Assembly (NCBI GenBank): GCA_012840355.1
Contig: DULN01000010.1
Coordinates: 62,001 to 126,000, forward strand
DNA length: 64,000 nt
Reading direction: 5' to 3'
Source of the DNA: Clostridiales bacterium
Lineage (GTDB): Bacteria; Bacillota; Clostridia; Oscillospirales; CAG-272
Of the stretch, positions 56,728 through 64,000 are shown piece by piece. The notes under the pieces were generated by a model that was not told the origin of the DNA, did no database searches, and worked only from the letters and a program-made list of their open reading frames with translations. The position numbers and the translations under genes were made by a program. Numbering within the stretch: the first letter of the stretch is position 1; the number at the start of each line of letters is the position of its first letter.

Positions 56728-57594
56728 CTAGGATTGCGGCGGAAAGAGTAGGTGCAGCCTTTTTTCAAGCAGGATGCCCTCGCGCACCGGCGTGCCCGCC
56801 GCGGCGGTCTCGGTTATCGAGTCGCGCACGAAATCGGAGGCAAGCTCCGCCGCATGGTAAAGGCTCGCCCCGCAAAGGAGCCTGCAAAGCAGCGCCGAGG
56901 CGAAAAGATCGCCGGTGCCCGGGTACGAGCTGTGCACGCGCGGGCGGCTGATAATAAATAGCCCGCTTTCATCAAAGCAAACGGTTGAAACGGTGCCGCC
57001 CTCGGTAATCGCGCCGGTGATGACGACCGAAGGGGCAAACTCCGCAGCCAGCTTTTCGGCGAGCGCCCGCAAACCGTCGTGCGTATGCACCCTAAGCGCG
57101 GAGGCGGGGTCGCCCGAAAGCAAAAGGTACGCTTCGGTAATGTTCGGCGTGATTATATCCGCGCGCCGGGCAAGCTCGCGCATGCCGGAAACAAGCTCGG
57201 GCGTTATCGTCGAGTAGAGCCTGCCGTCGTCGCCGAGCACGGGGTCGACGAGCTTGAGAGCGCCTTCGCCGAAGCGTTCCAGCGCGTGCGCGATTACGCC
57301 GATTTGCTCGGCGCTGCCTAAAAACCCGGTATAAATCGCATCGAAGTAAAGCCCTAGCTCATCCCAGTGTGCGAGGATTTTTTTCATCTCGGCGGTCGTG
57401 TCTAGCATAAAAAAACCGGTAAACCCGCCGGTATGCGTCGACATCAGCGCTGTGGGAAGCGGAACGGGCTGCACGCCCCCAGCCGCGAGCACGGGCATGA
57501 CGACGGTCAGCGCGCACCGCCCGAAGCAAGAGAGGTCATGAGCGACAAGCGCGCGCCGAACCGGCAGGTCGCGCCTGTTTGGGGACTTGGTCAT
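56728..57594 (-). CDS. Pyridoxal/pyridoxamine kinase (PdxY-like)
   Basis: A 288-residue ribokinase-fold kinase that phosphorylates vitamin B6. Visible: ALVAHDLSCFGRCALTVVMPVLAAGGVQ, STHTGGFTGFF, VDPVLGDDGRLY, ITPNITEAYLL, and the C-terminal anion-hole motif SYPGTGDLFASALLC with catalytic Asp. It belongs to the PdxY/PdxK group rather than to ThiD. It is cotranscribed with the ECF S component (10 bases to its ATG). Confidence 0.9.
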   Translation of the reverse strand: MTKSPNRRDLPVRRALVAHDLSCFGRCALTVVMPVLAAGGVQPVPLPTALMSTHTGGFTGFFMLDTTAEMKKILAHWDELGLYFDAIYTGFLGSAEQIGVIAHALERFGEGALKLVDPVLGDDGRLYSTITPELVSGMRELARRADIITPNITEAYLLLSGDPASALRVHTHDGLRALAEKLAAEFAPSVVITGAITEGGTVSTVCFDESGLFIISRPRVHSSYPGTGDLFASALLCRLLCGASLYHAAELASDFVRDSITETAAAGTPVREGILLEKRLHLLFPPQS

Positions 57595-57648
57595 ATTCTC
57601 ACGAGGTCCTTCCGATATAGTATCGGTAGCTTTAGCAATATTATGATA

Positions 57649-57677
57649 ATTATATAATGTTTCCGCAGAGAATACAA
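57649..57677 (-). promoter_or_regulatory. Promoter of the pyridoxal kinase gene
   Basis: On the minus strand, TTGTAT (57677-57672), a 17-base spacer and TATAAT (57654-57649). A small hairpin CCGATA-TAG-TATCGG (57612-57626) lies just upstream of the ribosome site and could be a control element. Confidence 0.55.
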
Positions 57678-57742
57678 CATAATCTTGTTAACATTTCGAT
57701 TTTTTCGCTGTTTTGGCGAAGTCTTACCGCGAAAAATGTCAA

Positions 57743-57771
57743 GAAAAAAGCGCCGTCACAATGACGGCGCT
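57743..57771 (-). terminator. Terminator after tRNA-Gly
   Basis: Stem AGCGCCGTCA (57749-57758) with TGACGGCGCT (57762-57771), 3-base loop. Read leftward it is followed by T6, just after the CCA end of the tRNA. Confidence 0.85.
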
Positions 57772-57773
57772 GC

Positions 57774-57847
57774 TGGAGCGGATAACGGGAATCGAACCCG
57801 CATCATCGGCTTGGGAAGCCGAGGTTTTACCATTAGACTATATCCGC
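57774..57847 (-). tRNA. tRNA-Gly (anticodon CCC)
   Basis: Read on the minus strand: acceptor GCGGATA pairs with TATCCGC, discriminator T, encoded CCA (57776-57774). The anticodon stem TCGGC/GCCGA closes the loop TTCCCAA, giving anticodon CCC. The TpsiC arm GGTTCGATTCC is standard. Confidence 0.92.
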
Positions 57848-57895
57848 ACGCGCTTATATTATACACAATCGCGCGCGGGTTGTCAAGACCTTTTG

Positions 57896-58600
57896 TCAAT
57901 TACGCTTTGTAATCACAGACTCAACGTCGCCGCCGACGCTGCCGCCGACAGTTACGCTGTAGCCCGCATCGACGTCGCCGCCGACGTTGCCTTTGACGGT
58001 GATGGTGTTGCCGGCGTCGGCGTCGCCGTGGATTTCGTTGCAGTTGATGGTGTTGCCGGCATCGGCGTCGCCTCCCACGTCGCCGCAGGTGATTGTGGCG
58101 CCGGCGGTCACGTCCCCGCCGACGTTGCCGCACGTGACAGACGCGCCGGCGCTTACGTCGCCTTCGACGTCGCCGCATTGGACCGACACTTCGCTTTCGA
58201 CTTTAAGAGCCGGGCCGCGGTACTCGAAGATTACGCGGGTCTCGCCAAGTTTGTTTACTTTCTGCGACTTTACCATCTTATCGCCGAGAAACAACACGAC
58301 GCGCAGCTTTCCGTCGGCCTTGGGCACGTCTTCCAGAGCTATCTCGTAACTTGGCACGCCGCCCTCCTTTGCCGCCCTGCCGAACAGCAAATCAATGCTT
58401 GTGTCCAAAATATCCGCGAGCTTCGGCAAAAGCAGTATGTCCGGCATCGTGTCGCCGCATTCCCACTGGCTGACCGCTTGGTGGGTCACGCCGAGCTGCT
58501 GTGCGAGCGCCGCCTGCGTAAGCCCTTTTTCAACCCGCAGCTTTGCTATGATCTCTGCAAAACTCCCGGCAGTGCCGGCTCTTTCTCCGTTTGTGTTCAT
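57896..58600 (-). CDS. HTH regulator with a repetitive beta-solenoid-like tail
   Basis: A 234-residue protein. Residues about 12-70 are a well-formed Xre HTH: IIAKLRVEKGLTQAALAQQL, GVTHQAVSQWECG, DTMPDILLLPKLADIL. A linker follows with a beta-rich block. From about residue 145 there are five to six imperfect 15-16-residue repeats of the form C-G-D/N-V-x-G-D-V/A-x-A-G-x-x-V/I-T (for example CGDVEGDVSAGASVT, CGNVGGDVTAGATIT, CGDVGGDADAGNTIN). This could be a right-handed beta-helix or an oligomerising tail such as bactofilins have. ATG 58600 has AAAGGTGG upstream. The repeat tail on a transcription factor is unusual. Confidence 0.75.
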   Translation of the reverse strand: MNTNGERAGTAGSFAEIIAKLRVEKGLTQAALAQQLGVTHQAVSQWECGDTMPDILLLPKLADILDTSIDLLFGRAAKEGGVPSYEIALEDVPKADGKLRVVLFLGDKMVKSQKVNKLGETRVIFEYRGPALKVESEVSVQCGDVEGDVSAGASVTCGNVGGDVTAGATITCGDVGGDADAGNTINCNEIHGDADAGNTITVKGNVGGDVDAGYSVTVGGSVGGDVESVITKRN

Positions 58601-58619
58601 TGTCTTTCCACCTTTCTTA

Positions 58620-58661
58620 GATTTACCTACAGTATAACAGCACCATAGGCGTTTGTAAATC
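58620..58661 (-). promoter_or_regulatory. Promoter and flanking inverted repeat of the HTH-repeat gene
   Basis: On the minus strand, TTTACA (58659-58654), a 17-base spacer and TATACT (58636-58631). GATTTAC (58620-58626) and GTAAATC (58655-58661) form an inverted repeat around the promoter, a possible site for self-regulation by the HTH protein. Confidence 0.5.
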
Positions 58662-58834
58662 AATAGGTTCTTTAGTATGCCGGATTTTATTCAATGCGCG
58701 CTTGAATGTGATAATAGCCGGCCGCTCAAGCACCGCTTGAGCGGGGTATTGGGCGGCTTTTCGGGGCAAAACCCGCCGGCGCGGGCATAAATCCGCGTGT
58801 TTGTCCGCATAATACCGGTGGAGGTGATAGGGGC

Positions 58835-59041
58835 ATGGACAAAAATAGGCTCCTTAGCGAGGGGCTCCCCATCGGGTTCGGCATGGCGCTCGCGATGAAA
58901 CCCGGCGGAATGGAGGCGTTCGCCTCGCTCGACGACCAAAAGAAAGAGGAATACCTAAACCGGGCGAAAAACGCAAAATCAAAGAAGGAGATGCAAAGGA
59001 TTGTAGAAGACCTCCTGCGGGGGAGCACGTATACTGGATAA
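58835..59041 (+). CDS. Small hypothetical protein (68 residues)
   Basis: A 68-residue protein, MDKNRLLSEGLPIGFGMALA at the start and a helical, Lys-rich second half (KKEEYLNRAKNAKSKKEMQRIVEDLL). It has a strong GGAGGTGATAG ribosome site and its own terminator, which supports it as a real gene. The start hints at a weak hydrophobic patch, but no clear membrane helix. No family recognised. Confidence 0.65.
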   Translation: MDKNRLLSEGLPIGFGMALAMKPGGMEAFASLDDQKKEEYLNRAKNAKSKKEMQRIVEDLLRGSTYTG

Positions 59042-59078
59042 AAATAAGCGGCTTGCGTTTTGCAAGCCGCTTTATTAG
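59042..59078. terminator. Bidirectional terminator between convergent genes
   Basis: Perfect 11-base stem AAGCGGCTTGC (59046-59056) with GCAAGCCGCTT (59062-59072), GTTTT loop, with A-rich sequence on the left and T-rich on the right. Confidence 0.8.
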
Positions 59079-60238
59079 TTTTCGGACGTTGTTTTCGGTG
59101 CGACGAGGAAGGCGTTTGGCAGCCTGCGCCCAAATTTGGGGTTTGCCGACGAGTTGCGGGTGATGACCTCGCCGCGGTATGCCATTATCGAGCTTGCGCC
59201 GCCGTCGCAACACGCTGCGTTGACGACGCCGTATTTGTGGAGGATCCTCGCAAGCTCGCCCACGGTGCAGCCGATGCTGTAGGTGAGGTCGCGCCCGTCG
59301 ATGACGATGAGCGCGATTACGCCGTCGGCGCGCTGCCCGATTGCGGTGCGCGGCTGGATGCCCCAGCCCGCCGAGCCTTCGACCATGATTTCGCCGTCGG
59401 CGATGAGCACCGGGCCGAACTGCATGCCCGACCGCACGCCGTATTTCTCCCAATCCCGCACGTTGCCGACGATGAGCCTGTCGTCATGCGTGAGAAGAAT
59501 ACTCCCGGTCCAGCCGACGTAGCTGCCCCAGTACTCGCCGTTTGCGTATGTAAGCCCCACAATCTGGCCGCCGTTGCCTTCGCCGTCGGGGTCGGAAAAG
59601 CCGCTTGCGTTGACGCCGGCGACCGCGCCGTAATGGTCGAGCATGTCGAGTATCCGCATGCCCACGACGCCTTTGTAGGGGGTCGTCGCGATATAAACGC
59701 GCGACGGGTCGTCGATTAGCATTATGCAGCCCCGGTAGCCGTCGCCGGTGATTTCGGAGATGACGATGCCTTGCTCAACGTCGTTGACGAGCACTTTATA
59801 GCCCGCGTAATCAAGCTCTCCAACCTTTAGGTTCGCATGCCCGAGTATGTCGGCGGGGTCATTTTCGAGAGGGGTATCTTCGGATCTGGCAGGGTTGTCG
59901 CCAACATCGGTAGGCGCGCTTGGTGCGGCATCCGGCAGGGAAGAATCGAAAGGGTAAAGCCCACCGACGACGTCAAGGCTGCGGTCTTGCCTTGACATTA
60001 CCTCGTCTATTATGCTTTGCGGGATAAACGAAGTCGCCAGCCACTGGTGCCTCATCGTTGTCATCGCGGTCTCGATCCAAATATCCCGCCAAAATGTAAA
60101 TGCCGGGATGCCCGAGAAGACGAAAAGGAAATATAAAAGCCCAAGGGTAGCCAAAAACGCGGCGGCGAGCGTGCCGGCGCGCACTAGGATTTTCTTTTTT
60201 CGGAGTTTTGTAGCCGGTGCCTTTATTGCGTTTTGCAT
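59075..60238 (-). CDS. Phosphodiester glycosidase family (NAGPA-like) protein
   Basis: A 387-residue protein (from ATG 60238) anchored by an N-terminal membrane segment near residues 21-42 (AGTLAAAFLATLGLLYFLFVFSG). A linker rich in Pro/Asp precedes the extracytoplasmic NAGPA domain: GMRILDMLDHYGAVAGVNASGF, GQIVGLTYANGE, GMQFGPVLIADGEI, RTAIGQRADGVIALIVIDGRD and AACCDGGASSIMAYRGE. NAGPA domains cleave GlcNAc-phosphodiester bonds; bacterial members may act on teichoic acids or exopolysaccharide. A TTG at 60250 is the alternative start. It precedes the ftsH group. Confidence 0.87.
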   Translation of the reverse strand: MQNAIKAPATKLRKKKILVRAGTLAAAFLATLGLLYFLFVFSGIPAFTFWRDIWIETAMTTMRHQWLATSFIPQSIIDEVMSRQDRSLDVVGGLYPFDSSLPDAAPSAPTDVGDNPARSEDTPLENDPADILGHANLKVGELDYAGYKVLVNDVEQGIVISEITGDGYRGCIMLIDDPSRVYIATTPYKGVVGMRILDMLDHYGAVAGVNASGFSDPDGEGNGGQIVGLTYANGEYWGSYVGWTGSILLTHDDRLIVGNVRDWEKYGVRSGMQFGPVLIADGEIMVEGSAGWGIQPRTAIGQRADGVIALIVIDGRDLTYSIGCTVGELARILHKYGVVNAACCDGGASSIMAYRGEVITRNSSANPKFGRRLPNAFLVAPKTTSEN

Positions 60239-60278
60239 GGCAAAATCCAAAATACTTTATTTTTACGCCGATAAGCGA

Positions 60279-60318
60279 AAAACCGGGACTGCCGCAGCCG
60301 CAGATCCCGGTTTTTTTA
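60279..60318 (-). terminator. Terminator of ftsH
   Basis: Hairpin AAACCGGGA with TCCCGGTTT around an inner CTGC...GCAG stem. Read leftward it is followed by T5; the T run on the other side (TTTTTTTA) suggests it may work in both directions. Confidence 0.75.
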
Positions 60319-60331
60319 TATCCATACGCAC

Positions 60332-62377
60332 TTATTGAGTATCGCGGTCGCCTTTGTCGCTTTTGTCTTCCTTGCGGCTTAGCCGCGCATAGGCGTCCAC
60401 GCCCGACTCAAGGCTCCTGTGCATTTCCGCCTCGCGCCTTGCGCGCTCTTCTTCCTGACGGCGGCGCTCTTCTTCGTCGCGTTTGGCGCGCGCCCGGTTT
60501 TCCTCTTCTCTGCGGCGGCGCTTTTCTTCCGCCATCGCTTCGAGCTCCTCGATTGTCGGGTCGCCTTCCATAACGGCGTTGAACTGGTCTTGGTCCATTA
60601 TCTCGTTCTTGAAGAGGTAGGCGGCGATGAAATGCAGCTTGTCTTTGTGTTCTTCAAGGATCTTCAGCGCGGTCGAGTATGCATCGTCCACGATTTTTCT
60701 GATCTCGGCGTCTATTTTTGACGCGGTTTCTTCGGAATAGTTCCGGATCGTGGAGAAATCCCTGCCAAGGAAGACTTCATCCTGCCCGTGCTCGGAGCCG
60801 TAGACGACAGGCCCCAAAGCCTTGGACATGCCGTAACGGGTTACCATATTGCGCGCGATATTTGTCACGCGCTGTATATCGTTTGACGCGCCGGTTGAGA
60901 TGTCGCCGAGCACAAGCTCTTCCGCCGCGCGGCCGCCAAGCAGCGTAATGATTTCGGCTTCCATGTCACTTTTTGACATGTAGTTGCGGTCGTCCTGCGG
61001 CAGCGAGAGGGTATAACCGCCCGCGCGCCCGGTGGGGATAATCGAAATCTGGTGGATTGGCGAATCGGGCTTGACAAAGCGCGTCACAATCGCGTGGCCG
61101 GCTTCGTGGTAAGCCGTGAGCTTCTTTTCCTTGTCGGTGATGACTTTGGTTTTCTTTCTCGGCCCGACGATGACCTTCAGCATCGCTTCTTCAAGGTCAT
61201 CCATGCCGATCAGCGACTTGTTTTTGCGCGCTGCGAGCAGCGCGGCTTCGTTTAAGAGGTTCGCGAGGTCCGCGCCGGTAAAGCCGGGCGTGATTTTCGC
61301 GATTTTGGAAAGGTCGACGTCGGCCTCAAACGGCTTGCCTTGCGCGTGGACTTTGAGGATTTCCTCGCGGCCGCGTACGTCGGGATAGCCGACGGTGATT
61401 TGCCTGTCGAACCGGCCGGGGCGCAGCAGCGCCGGGTCGAGGATATCGGGGCGGTTTGTCGCCGCGATGACTATCACGCCGTCGTTTGAGCCGAAGCCGT
61501 CCATCTCGACGAGCAGCTGGTTGAGCGTCTGCTCGCGCTCGTCGTGGCCGCCGCCCAGCCCCGCGCCGCGATGTCGGCCGACTGCGTCGATCTCGTCTAT
61601 AAATATGATGCTTGCGGGGTTCTTTTTCGCGGTCTCAAATAGGTCGCGCACGCGCGCGGCGCCGACGCCGACGTACATTTCGACGAAGTCTGAACCGGAA
61701 ATGGAGTAGAAAGGCACGCCCGCCTCGCCTGCGACCGCCTTCGCGAGCAGCGTCTTACCGGTGCCCGGAGGGCCGACGAGCAGTATGCCGCGCGGGATAC
61801 GGGCGCCGAGCCTTGTGAACTTCTGCGGGTCGCGGAGGAACTCCACAACCTCGCGCAGCTCCTCTTTTTCTTCCTCTTCGCCCGCGACGTCTTTAAAGTA
61901 GACTTTTTTCTTTTCGTCGGAGCCGAGCTTGGCGCGCGCTTTGCCGAAGGTATTTAGCCTGCCGCCCCTGCCCGTGGTCTGGTTCATCACATAAATCCAA
62001 AGCACAATCATAAGCGTGATGATGACCACATATGGCAGCATGCTGACCCACCACGGTATCTCCACCGCAGGCGGGTAGTTGTACGCCTCTATTATGCCTT
62101 TCTCGTGCTGCTCGAGTATGTGCTCTCCGAGGTCATAATAGAACAAGCTAAAGTCGCGCAGCTTATATGAATATGTTCGGTTGTCGTGAGTCAGGATAGT
62201 GAGGACGTTGTTTTCGTCTACCTCAAACTGCTTGACCTGCTCACTTTTGAACATGTCGATTATGTCGCTGTATATCAGATTATCGCTCGACATGTTGGAA
62301 AAGAGTGTCGCGGTGGCGATAAGGATTACAGCGATCAGCGCGACGTAGAATATGATGATTTTATAGTTATTCTTCAT
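60332..62377 (-). CDS. ftsH: ATP-dependent zinc metalloprotease FtsH
   Basis: Membrane-bound AAA protease for quality control. The 681 residues show two membrane helices (about residues 7-26 and 113-133), the AAA domain with [57 protein letters not shown], and the protease motif [14 protein letters not shown] (HEAGH zinc site). The Arg/Glu-rich coiled-coil tail at the end ([20 protein letters not shown]) is long. The position tilS-hpt-ftsH is classic in Firmicutes. Confidence 0.96.
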   Translation of the reverse strand: MKNNYKIIIFYVALIAVILIATATLFSNMSSDNLIYSDIIDMFKSEQVKQFEVDENNVLTILTHDNRTYSYKLRDFSLFYYDLGEHILEQHEKGIIEAYNYPPAVEIPWWVSMLPYVVIITLMIVLWIYVMNQTTGRGGRLNTFGKARAKLGSDEKKKVYFKDVAGEEEEKEELREVVEFLRDPQKFTRLGARIPRGILLVGPPGTGKTLLAKAVAGEAGVPFYSISGSDFVEMYVGVGAARVRDLFETAKKNPASIIFIDEIDAVGRHRGAGLGGGHDEREQTLNQLLVEMDGFGSNDGVIVIAATNRPDILDPALLRPGRFDRQITVGYPDVRGREEILKVHAQGKPFEADVDLSKIAKITPGFTGADLANLLNEAALLAARKNKSLIGMDDLEEAMLKVIVGPRKKTKVITDKEKKLTAYHEAGHAIVTRFVKPDSPIHQISIIPTGRAGGYTLSLPQDDRNYMSKSDMEAEIITLLGGRAAEELVLGDISTGASNDIQRVTNIARNMVTRYGMSKALGPVVYGSEHGQDEVFLGRDFSTIRNYSEETASKIDAEIRKIVDDAYSTALKILEEHKDKLHFIAAYLFKNEIMDQDQFNAVMEGDPTIEELEAMAEEKRRRREEENRARAKRDEEERRRQEEERARREAEMHRSLESGVDAYARLSRKEDKSDKGDRDTQ

Positions 62378-62401
62378 TTTAGCCGCTTATCTTTCAGTAT
62401 A

Positions 62402-62968
62402 TTAAGACTTATAAATTTCCGGCTTTAAGACGCCGATGTACGGCAGCGTGCGATAGCGCTCCGCGTAATCGAGCCCGTAGCCGACGACAAATTCGTCGGG
62501 TATTATTATACCCACGTGATCGGCATTGAAGTCAACTTCGCGACGCTGCGGTTTGTCAAGCAGGGTGCAGGTACGCACCGAATGTGCGCCTTTGAGCGTG
62601 AGGTACTCGGTCAGATAAGATAGCGTTCTGCCGCTGTCGATAATGTCCTCGATTACGAGTATGTCGGTCTGGGGCAAATCGTCGCGGAAGAGGTCGAGGA
62701 TGATATTGACGGTTCCGCTGGATTTCGCCGACCTACCGTATGACGACACTTTCATAAAGTCGATTTCAACCGGCAGGGTGATGTGTTTCATCAGGTCGCC
62801 CATGAAAACGACCGAGCCTTTGAGAATGCCTAGCAGCAGAAGCTTTTTGCCGGACGCGACCGAGTCTTTATAGTATTCGTCGATTTCGGATGCGATTCTC
62901 CTAACGGTTGCGTCTAGCTCTTTTTCGTCAACGAGCACCCGTTCTATATCGTCGATTACTTTAGCCAT
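62402..62968 (-). CDS. hpt: Hypoxanthine phosphoribosyltransferase
   Basis: Purine salvage enzyme. 188 residues from ATG 62968, with GAGGAGA as ribosome site. Visible: LLLLGILKGSVVFMGDLMKHI, DFMKVSSYGRSAKSSG and the PRPP-binding ILVIEDIIDSGRTL. It lies 8 bases after tilS and upstream of ftsH. A longer in-frame start at 62980 would overlap tilS. Confidence 0.95.
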   Translation of the reverse strand: MAKVIDDIERVLVDEKELDATVRRIASEIDEYYKDSVASGKKLLLLGILKGSVVFMGDLMKHITLPVEIDFMKVSSYGRSAKSSGTVNIILDLFRDDLPQTDILVIEDIIDSGRTLSYLTEYLTLKGAHSVRTCTLLDKPQRREVDFNADHVGIIIPDEFVVGYGLDYAERYRTLPYIGVLKPEIYKS

Positions 62969-62976
62969 ATGTCTCC

Positions 62977-64000
62977 TCAACTATAAAAGTAATATAAAGT
63001 TAACAAATTCTCGGCCTCGCCGGGCTGCGCTTCGCAGCCGTCGCGAGTCGCAATGCCAGGTATCCACACCGGGCCGCCGCCGTCGCACACCATAATTAGC
63101 TTCTCCCGCTCAGCCATCGTGAGCTTGCGCTCGCCGAGCAGGTTTTTTATTGTGCGGGACATGCCGCGTACCCGCATCCTTGCAGAACCGCGCGGCGGCT
63201 CGGCAAATAATACTCCGTTAATTTTATCAGAATGTAAAAACGCTTTTTTAAAGAATTTGTAAATATTTTTGTACTCTTTTATATATTCTGCCGGTTCCGC
63301 GGCGCAATTTGGCAAAAGCAGAAGCGCGCCGCGCGGCAGGATATTTATGCCGGGCGAAAGTATTACCGAAAAATGCTCCCTCTTTATTGCCGCACGCGGG
63401 TCCGGCTCAAAATACAGCGCGTCCCTGTCGCCGACCAGCCGGATTTTGCCCGGCAGGCTGAGCGCAAAATACGCGCGTTGCGAGCGGATCAGCTCCTCAG
63501 CCGGCTCGATATGCGCCGCCTCTAGCGTCAGCCCTCCCGAGAACTCCTCAAACTCACGTGCCAAAACGCGCGAGAGCAGGGAAGAGGGAAGCTCCGAAAG
63601 CCTTTTTCTGCCGCATGAAAGCGAGTATTCCGCGGCAAGACCGCAAAGGGTGCCGTCGTCCATGCGCACGGCGCGGCACATTCGCAGCGCGTTTTGCGCG
63701 GCGGCGGGGTTTATCTGCCTCAGCCGGGGGAGTATCTCGTGCCGGATGAAGTTGCGGGTATACGATGTGTCGCTGTTTGTGGAATCGGTTACAAAATCAA
63801 GCCCGTTCTCGCGGCAATATGCGACAAGCTCCTCTTTCTCGCAGTATAGCAGGGGCCTTATGATATTGCCGCGCACAGGAGGTATGCCCGCCATGCCGGC
63901 CGCCCCGGTGCCGCGCACGAGGTTGAAGATGACGGTCTCGAGGTTGTCGTCGGCGTTATGCGCCGTGGCGATGCGGTCAAGCCCAAGCTCGCGCAGGGCT
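62977..64000 (-). CDS. tilS: tRNA(Ile)-lysidine synthase, N-terminus cut by the window edge
   Basis: Modifies the wobble C of tRNA-Ile(CAU) with lysine so that it reads AUA. The frame continues past the first Met (63918) to the right edge, and the extra part reads ATAHNADDNLETVIFNLVRGTGA, the family signature (HxxDDNxET). After it come RGNIIRPLLYCEKEELVAYC, DSTNSDTSYTRNFIRHEILP and the C-terminal TilS domain. The PP-loop ATP motif SGGxDS lies further left in the gene and is outside the window. First gene of tilS-hpt-ftsH. Confidence 0.92.
   Translation of the reverse strand, partial: ALRELGLDRIATAHNADDNLETVIFNLVRGTGAAGMAGIPPVRGNIIRPLLYCEKEELVAYCRENGLDFVTDSTNSDTSYTRNFIRHEILPRLRQINPAAAQNALRMCRAVRMDDGTLCGLAAEYSLSCGRKRLSELPSSLLSRVLAREFEEFSGGLTLEAAHIEPAEELIRSQRAYFALSLPGKIRLVGDRDALYFEPDPRAAIKREHFSVILSPGINILPRGALLLLPNCAAEPAEYIKEYKNIYKFFKKAFLHSDKINGVLFAEPPRGSARMRVRGMSRTIKNLLGERKLTMAEREKLIMVCDGGGPVWIPGIATRDGCEAQPGEAENLLTLYYFYS

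Overview
The window is a GC-rich piece of a spore-forming Firmicute chromosome, most likely class Clostridia. The evidence is a complete eight-gene spoIIIA operon, spo0A, a CtsR-McsA-McsB-ClpC heat-shock operon, tilS-hpt-ftsH synteny, RR/HK pairs of low-GC Gram-positive type, strong AAGGAGG-like ribosome sites and several TTG starts. No rRNA, CRISPR array, transposase or phage structural gene is visible. The strong codon bias produces many long antisense open frames that are not genes.

Layout. 1-3.7 kb: tail of an unknown gene, an Asp/Glu racemase, a MurE-type ligase and a malic enzyme (+). 3.8-7.1 kb: GH38 alpha-mannosidase and a Cys-rich DUF6062-like protein (-). 7.3-12.2 kb: spoIIIAA-AH (+). 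12.4-16.6 kb: a GHL10-amidase cell-wall hydrolase and a lipoprotein esterase (+). 16.7-18.3 kb: a small phage-type regulatory module (sigma-70 region 4/ArpU-like gene, Xre repressor, ImmA-type peptidase) with twin operators. 18.3-20.1 kb: pyrK-pyrD. 20.1-24.8 kb: a sensor kinase/response regulator pair and, divergently, a lipoprotein-alanine racemase fused frame. 25.0-26.4 kb: spo0A and a 0.6 kb non-coding gap. 26.4-30 kb: a 2-hydroxyacid dehydrogenase, DUF3842, and a SpoIID-like/peptidoglycan-binding pair. 30.1-34.8 kb: ctsR-mcsA-mcsB-clpC under three CtsR boxes. 34.9-40.5 kb: ylmH, trmL, secA and a polytopic membrane protein. 40.5-44.5 kb: a trigger-factor-like lipoprotein, feoAB and tRNA-Arg(ACG). 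44.6-57.6 kb: a long leftward series of catabolic and salvage genes: pyridoxal kinase plus ECF-S, flavin reductase, a glutaminase-like protein, DUF362 ferredoxin, deoB, cdd, three M42 peptidases, a YnbB-type PLP enzyme and a GH51 arabinofuranosidase. 57.7-60.3 kb: tRNA-Gly(CCC), an HTH protein with a repeat tail, a 68-aa protein and an NAGPA-like protein. 60.3-64 kb: ftsH, hpt and tilS (cut by the window edge).

Themes. Much of the content serves the envelope and the spore: spoIIIA, SpoIID-like, amidase, MurE, Alr, SecA, and an extracytoplasmic foldase. The rest is scavenging of sugars, peptides, nucleosides, vitamin B6 and iron. Several regulatory sites are unusually readable: CtsR boxes on the ctsR promoter, a palindrome on the feoAB start site, twin Xre operators, and 11-bp direct repeats upstream of both the response regulator and the foldase lipoprotein.

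The items most worth a second look are the Xre/ImmA/ArpU-like switch, the alanine racemase frame fusion at an A6 tract, the HTH protein with a beta-solenoid-like repeat tail, the GHL10-amidase fusion, and the possible shared response-regulator boxes. All function calls come from motif reading; no database search was run.
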